Part shown: positions 13,274 through 14,136 of the stretch, piece by piece
Numbering within the stretch: the stretch's first letter is position 1
Layout of the letters: every line of letters begins with the position of its first letter
Made by a program: the position numbers and the translations under genes
Assembly (NCBI GenBank): GCA_020026115.1
Contig: JAHHQY010000038.1
Coordinates: forward strand, 1 to 14,136
Direction: 5' to 3'
Length of the DNA: 14,136 nt
Source: Actinobacillus sp.
Lineage (GTDB): Bacteria; Pseudomonadota; Gammaproteobacteria; Enterobacterales; Pasteurellaceae
Notes under the pieces: generated by a model
Databases searched by the model: none
Seen by the model: the letters and a program-made list of their open reading frames with translations, nothing else
What the model was told of the DNA's origin: nothing

Positions 13274-14136
13274 GTTCTTTCTCTGTTGAGCTGTGATATT
13301 GGTTAATTGGGTGAGCTTGCACGGCGGCACCTTGAGAATTGATTTCTTGCCATTTTGGATAAATGCCGGCTAAATCGCCTTGTGCCATACCCAGTTGAAC
13401 GGCTTGATCCACAATAATGCGCGCCACATCAAAATGACGACTTAAAGGATAATTCGCCAGCTGTTGTTGTAAAACTTGGCTTAAATCAATCGCTTGTTTA
13501 TTGTCGCGATAATGTTCTAATAAAACTTGCATTTCTTTTGCAATTTGATTTTGCACATCGTTAATTTCTTCAAACTCGAGGTTTTGTGGCAATTCCCCTA
13601 AGGCTTCTTCATTATGCAAGACTAAGGATTCATCACGCATATCGGCTAAACGTTCTGCATTGGCCGTCCATAAAAACCAAGGTGCGTTGAAATAATCGTG
13701 AATACTGGTGCGTAAACGTTGGGAAAAAACTCGATTTTTATCTAAATCAATCGCCGTTCGAATAAATTTATGCACATGACGATCGTAACCAATCCATAAA
13801 TCAATGGCTTGTTGCCCCCAGGCGATGATGCGATCGAGTTTATTTTGTAAATCCACAATTAAATCATCAATAAAATCTAAGTCTTGACGACCAATTACGC
13901 AATTTTGTACGCGTAATAATTGTGCTTGTAATTTATCGCCCGCAGTATTTAGGGTGTCTTGCAATTCGCGCAAATGACCTGAGGTTTCATCAAGTAATTC
14001 TTCGCAACTGACAATTGCTTCTTGCCAGTTTTTGCTGAGTAATTCGGCTATTTCTTGTTTTACTTTTTGTTGTTTTTCATCCATAACCCGTTGGCTGAAA
14101 TCAATATTATCGAAAATTTCTGCAACGGAATATTTT
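13263..14136 (-). CDS. mukF: Chromosome partition protein MukF (kleisin), C-terminal part, cut by right edge
   Basis: The kleisin subunit bridges the MukB heads and holds MukE dimers. Here 290 C-terminal residues are present. The frame continues upstream past the first in-window ATG (14084) to the edge, encoding KYSVAEIFDNIDFSQRV, which is conserved MukF sequence, so 14084 is an internal methionine and not the start. Roughly 150 N-terminal residues, including the winged-helix dimerisation domain, lie outside the window (E. coli MukF is 440 aa). Visible conserved blocks: ETSGHLRELQDTLNTAGDKL, KLDRIIAWGQQAIDLWIGYD, HKFIRTAIDLDKNRVF, SQRLR, LADMRDE and a C-terminal RHFDVARIIVDQAVQLGMAQ, which belongs to the MukB-contacting winged-helix domain. 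It overlaps the start of mukE by 11 bp. In enterobacteria smtA/cmoM lies upstream; whether it does here cannot be seen. Confidence 0.97.
   Translation of the reverse strand, partial: KYSVAEIFDNIDFSQRVMDEKQQKVKQEIAELLSKNWQEAIVSCEELLDETSGHLRELQDTLNTAGDKLQAQLLRVQNCVIGRQDLDFIDDLIVDLQNKLDRIIAWGQQAIDLWIGYDRHVHKFIRTAIDLDKNRVFSQRLRTSIHDYFNAPWFLWTANAERLADMRDESLVLHNEEALGELPQNLEFEEINDVQNQIAKEMQVLLEHYRDNKQAIDLSQVLQQQLANYPLSRHFDVARIIVDQAVQLGMAQGDLAGIYPKWQEINSQGAAVQAHPINQYHSSTEKEHVN

Noticed and set aside
1..14136. CRISPR array, insertion sequence, prophage, toxin-antitoxin pair, tRNA or rRNA
   Set aside because: No regularly spaced repeats, transposase, phage genes, terminal inverted repeats or cloverleaf were found; the repeats present are short tandem duplications in gaps.

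Overview
The window looks like core chromosome of a Pasteurellaceae bacterium (Haemophilus/Aggregatibacter/Gallibacterium-like). The basis is the AT-rich codon use, an HI0042-type RluA-like pseudouridine synthase, XerD, MukB, MukE and MukF that resemble gammaproteobacterial homologues along their whole visible length, and a thiBPQ thiamine transporter behind a TPP riboswitch. I cannot assign a genus. I found no perfect copy of either classical Pasteurellaceae uptake word (AAGTGCGGT or ACAAGCGGT) on either strand.

Layout. At the left edge is the start of an unrecognised single-pass or signal-anchored membrane protein (minus strand, 1-94), followed by cls (cardiolipin synthase, minus, 195-1652). 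A 59-bp divergent gap separates cls from an RluA-like pseudouridine synthase (plus, 1712-2341). Next come a sigma70-like promoter, a TPP riboswitch (2383-2455) and the tightly coupled thiB-thiP-thiQ operon (2522-5752). An HcaT-like MFS transporter (5899-7068) with its own plausible promoter is followed one base later by xerD (7070-7963). A perfect 12-bp-stem bidirectional terminator (8049-8078) separates xerD from the converging mukF-mukE-mukB operon (minus strand, 14136-8097). mukF is cut by the right edge and retains its C-terminal 290 residues.

Function. The thi operon is a complete ABC importer: periplasmic binding protein, fused 12-TM permease and ATPase. The riboswitch should shut it off when thiamine pyrophosphate is plentiful. 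By eye, the linker between aptamer and gene can pair either with the aptamer core or with the thiB start codon, which suggests translational control. The right half brings together two chromosome-segregation systems, the XerD recombinase and the MukBEF condensin, facing each other across one terminator.

I see no previously undescribed multi-gene system here: every complete gene belongs to a known family. What deserves a second look is small-scale: the riboswitch expression platform, exact short tandem duplications in three intergenic gaps, a 12-base word present three times on the same strand, the absence of perfect uptake sequences, and the xerD/muk neighbourhood. No gene-free stretch exceeds 300 bases; the longest is the 180-bp riboswitch leader.
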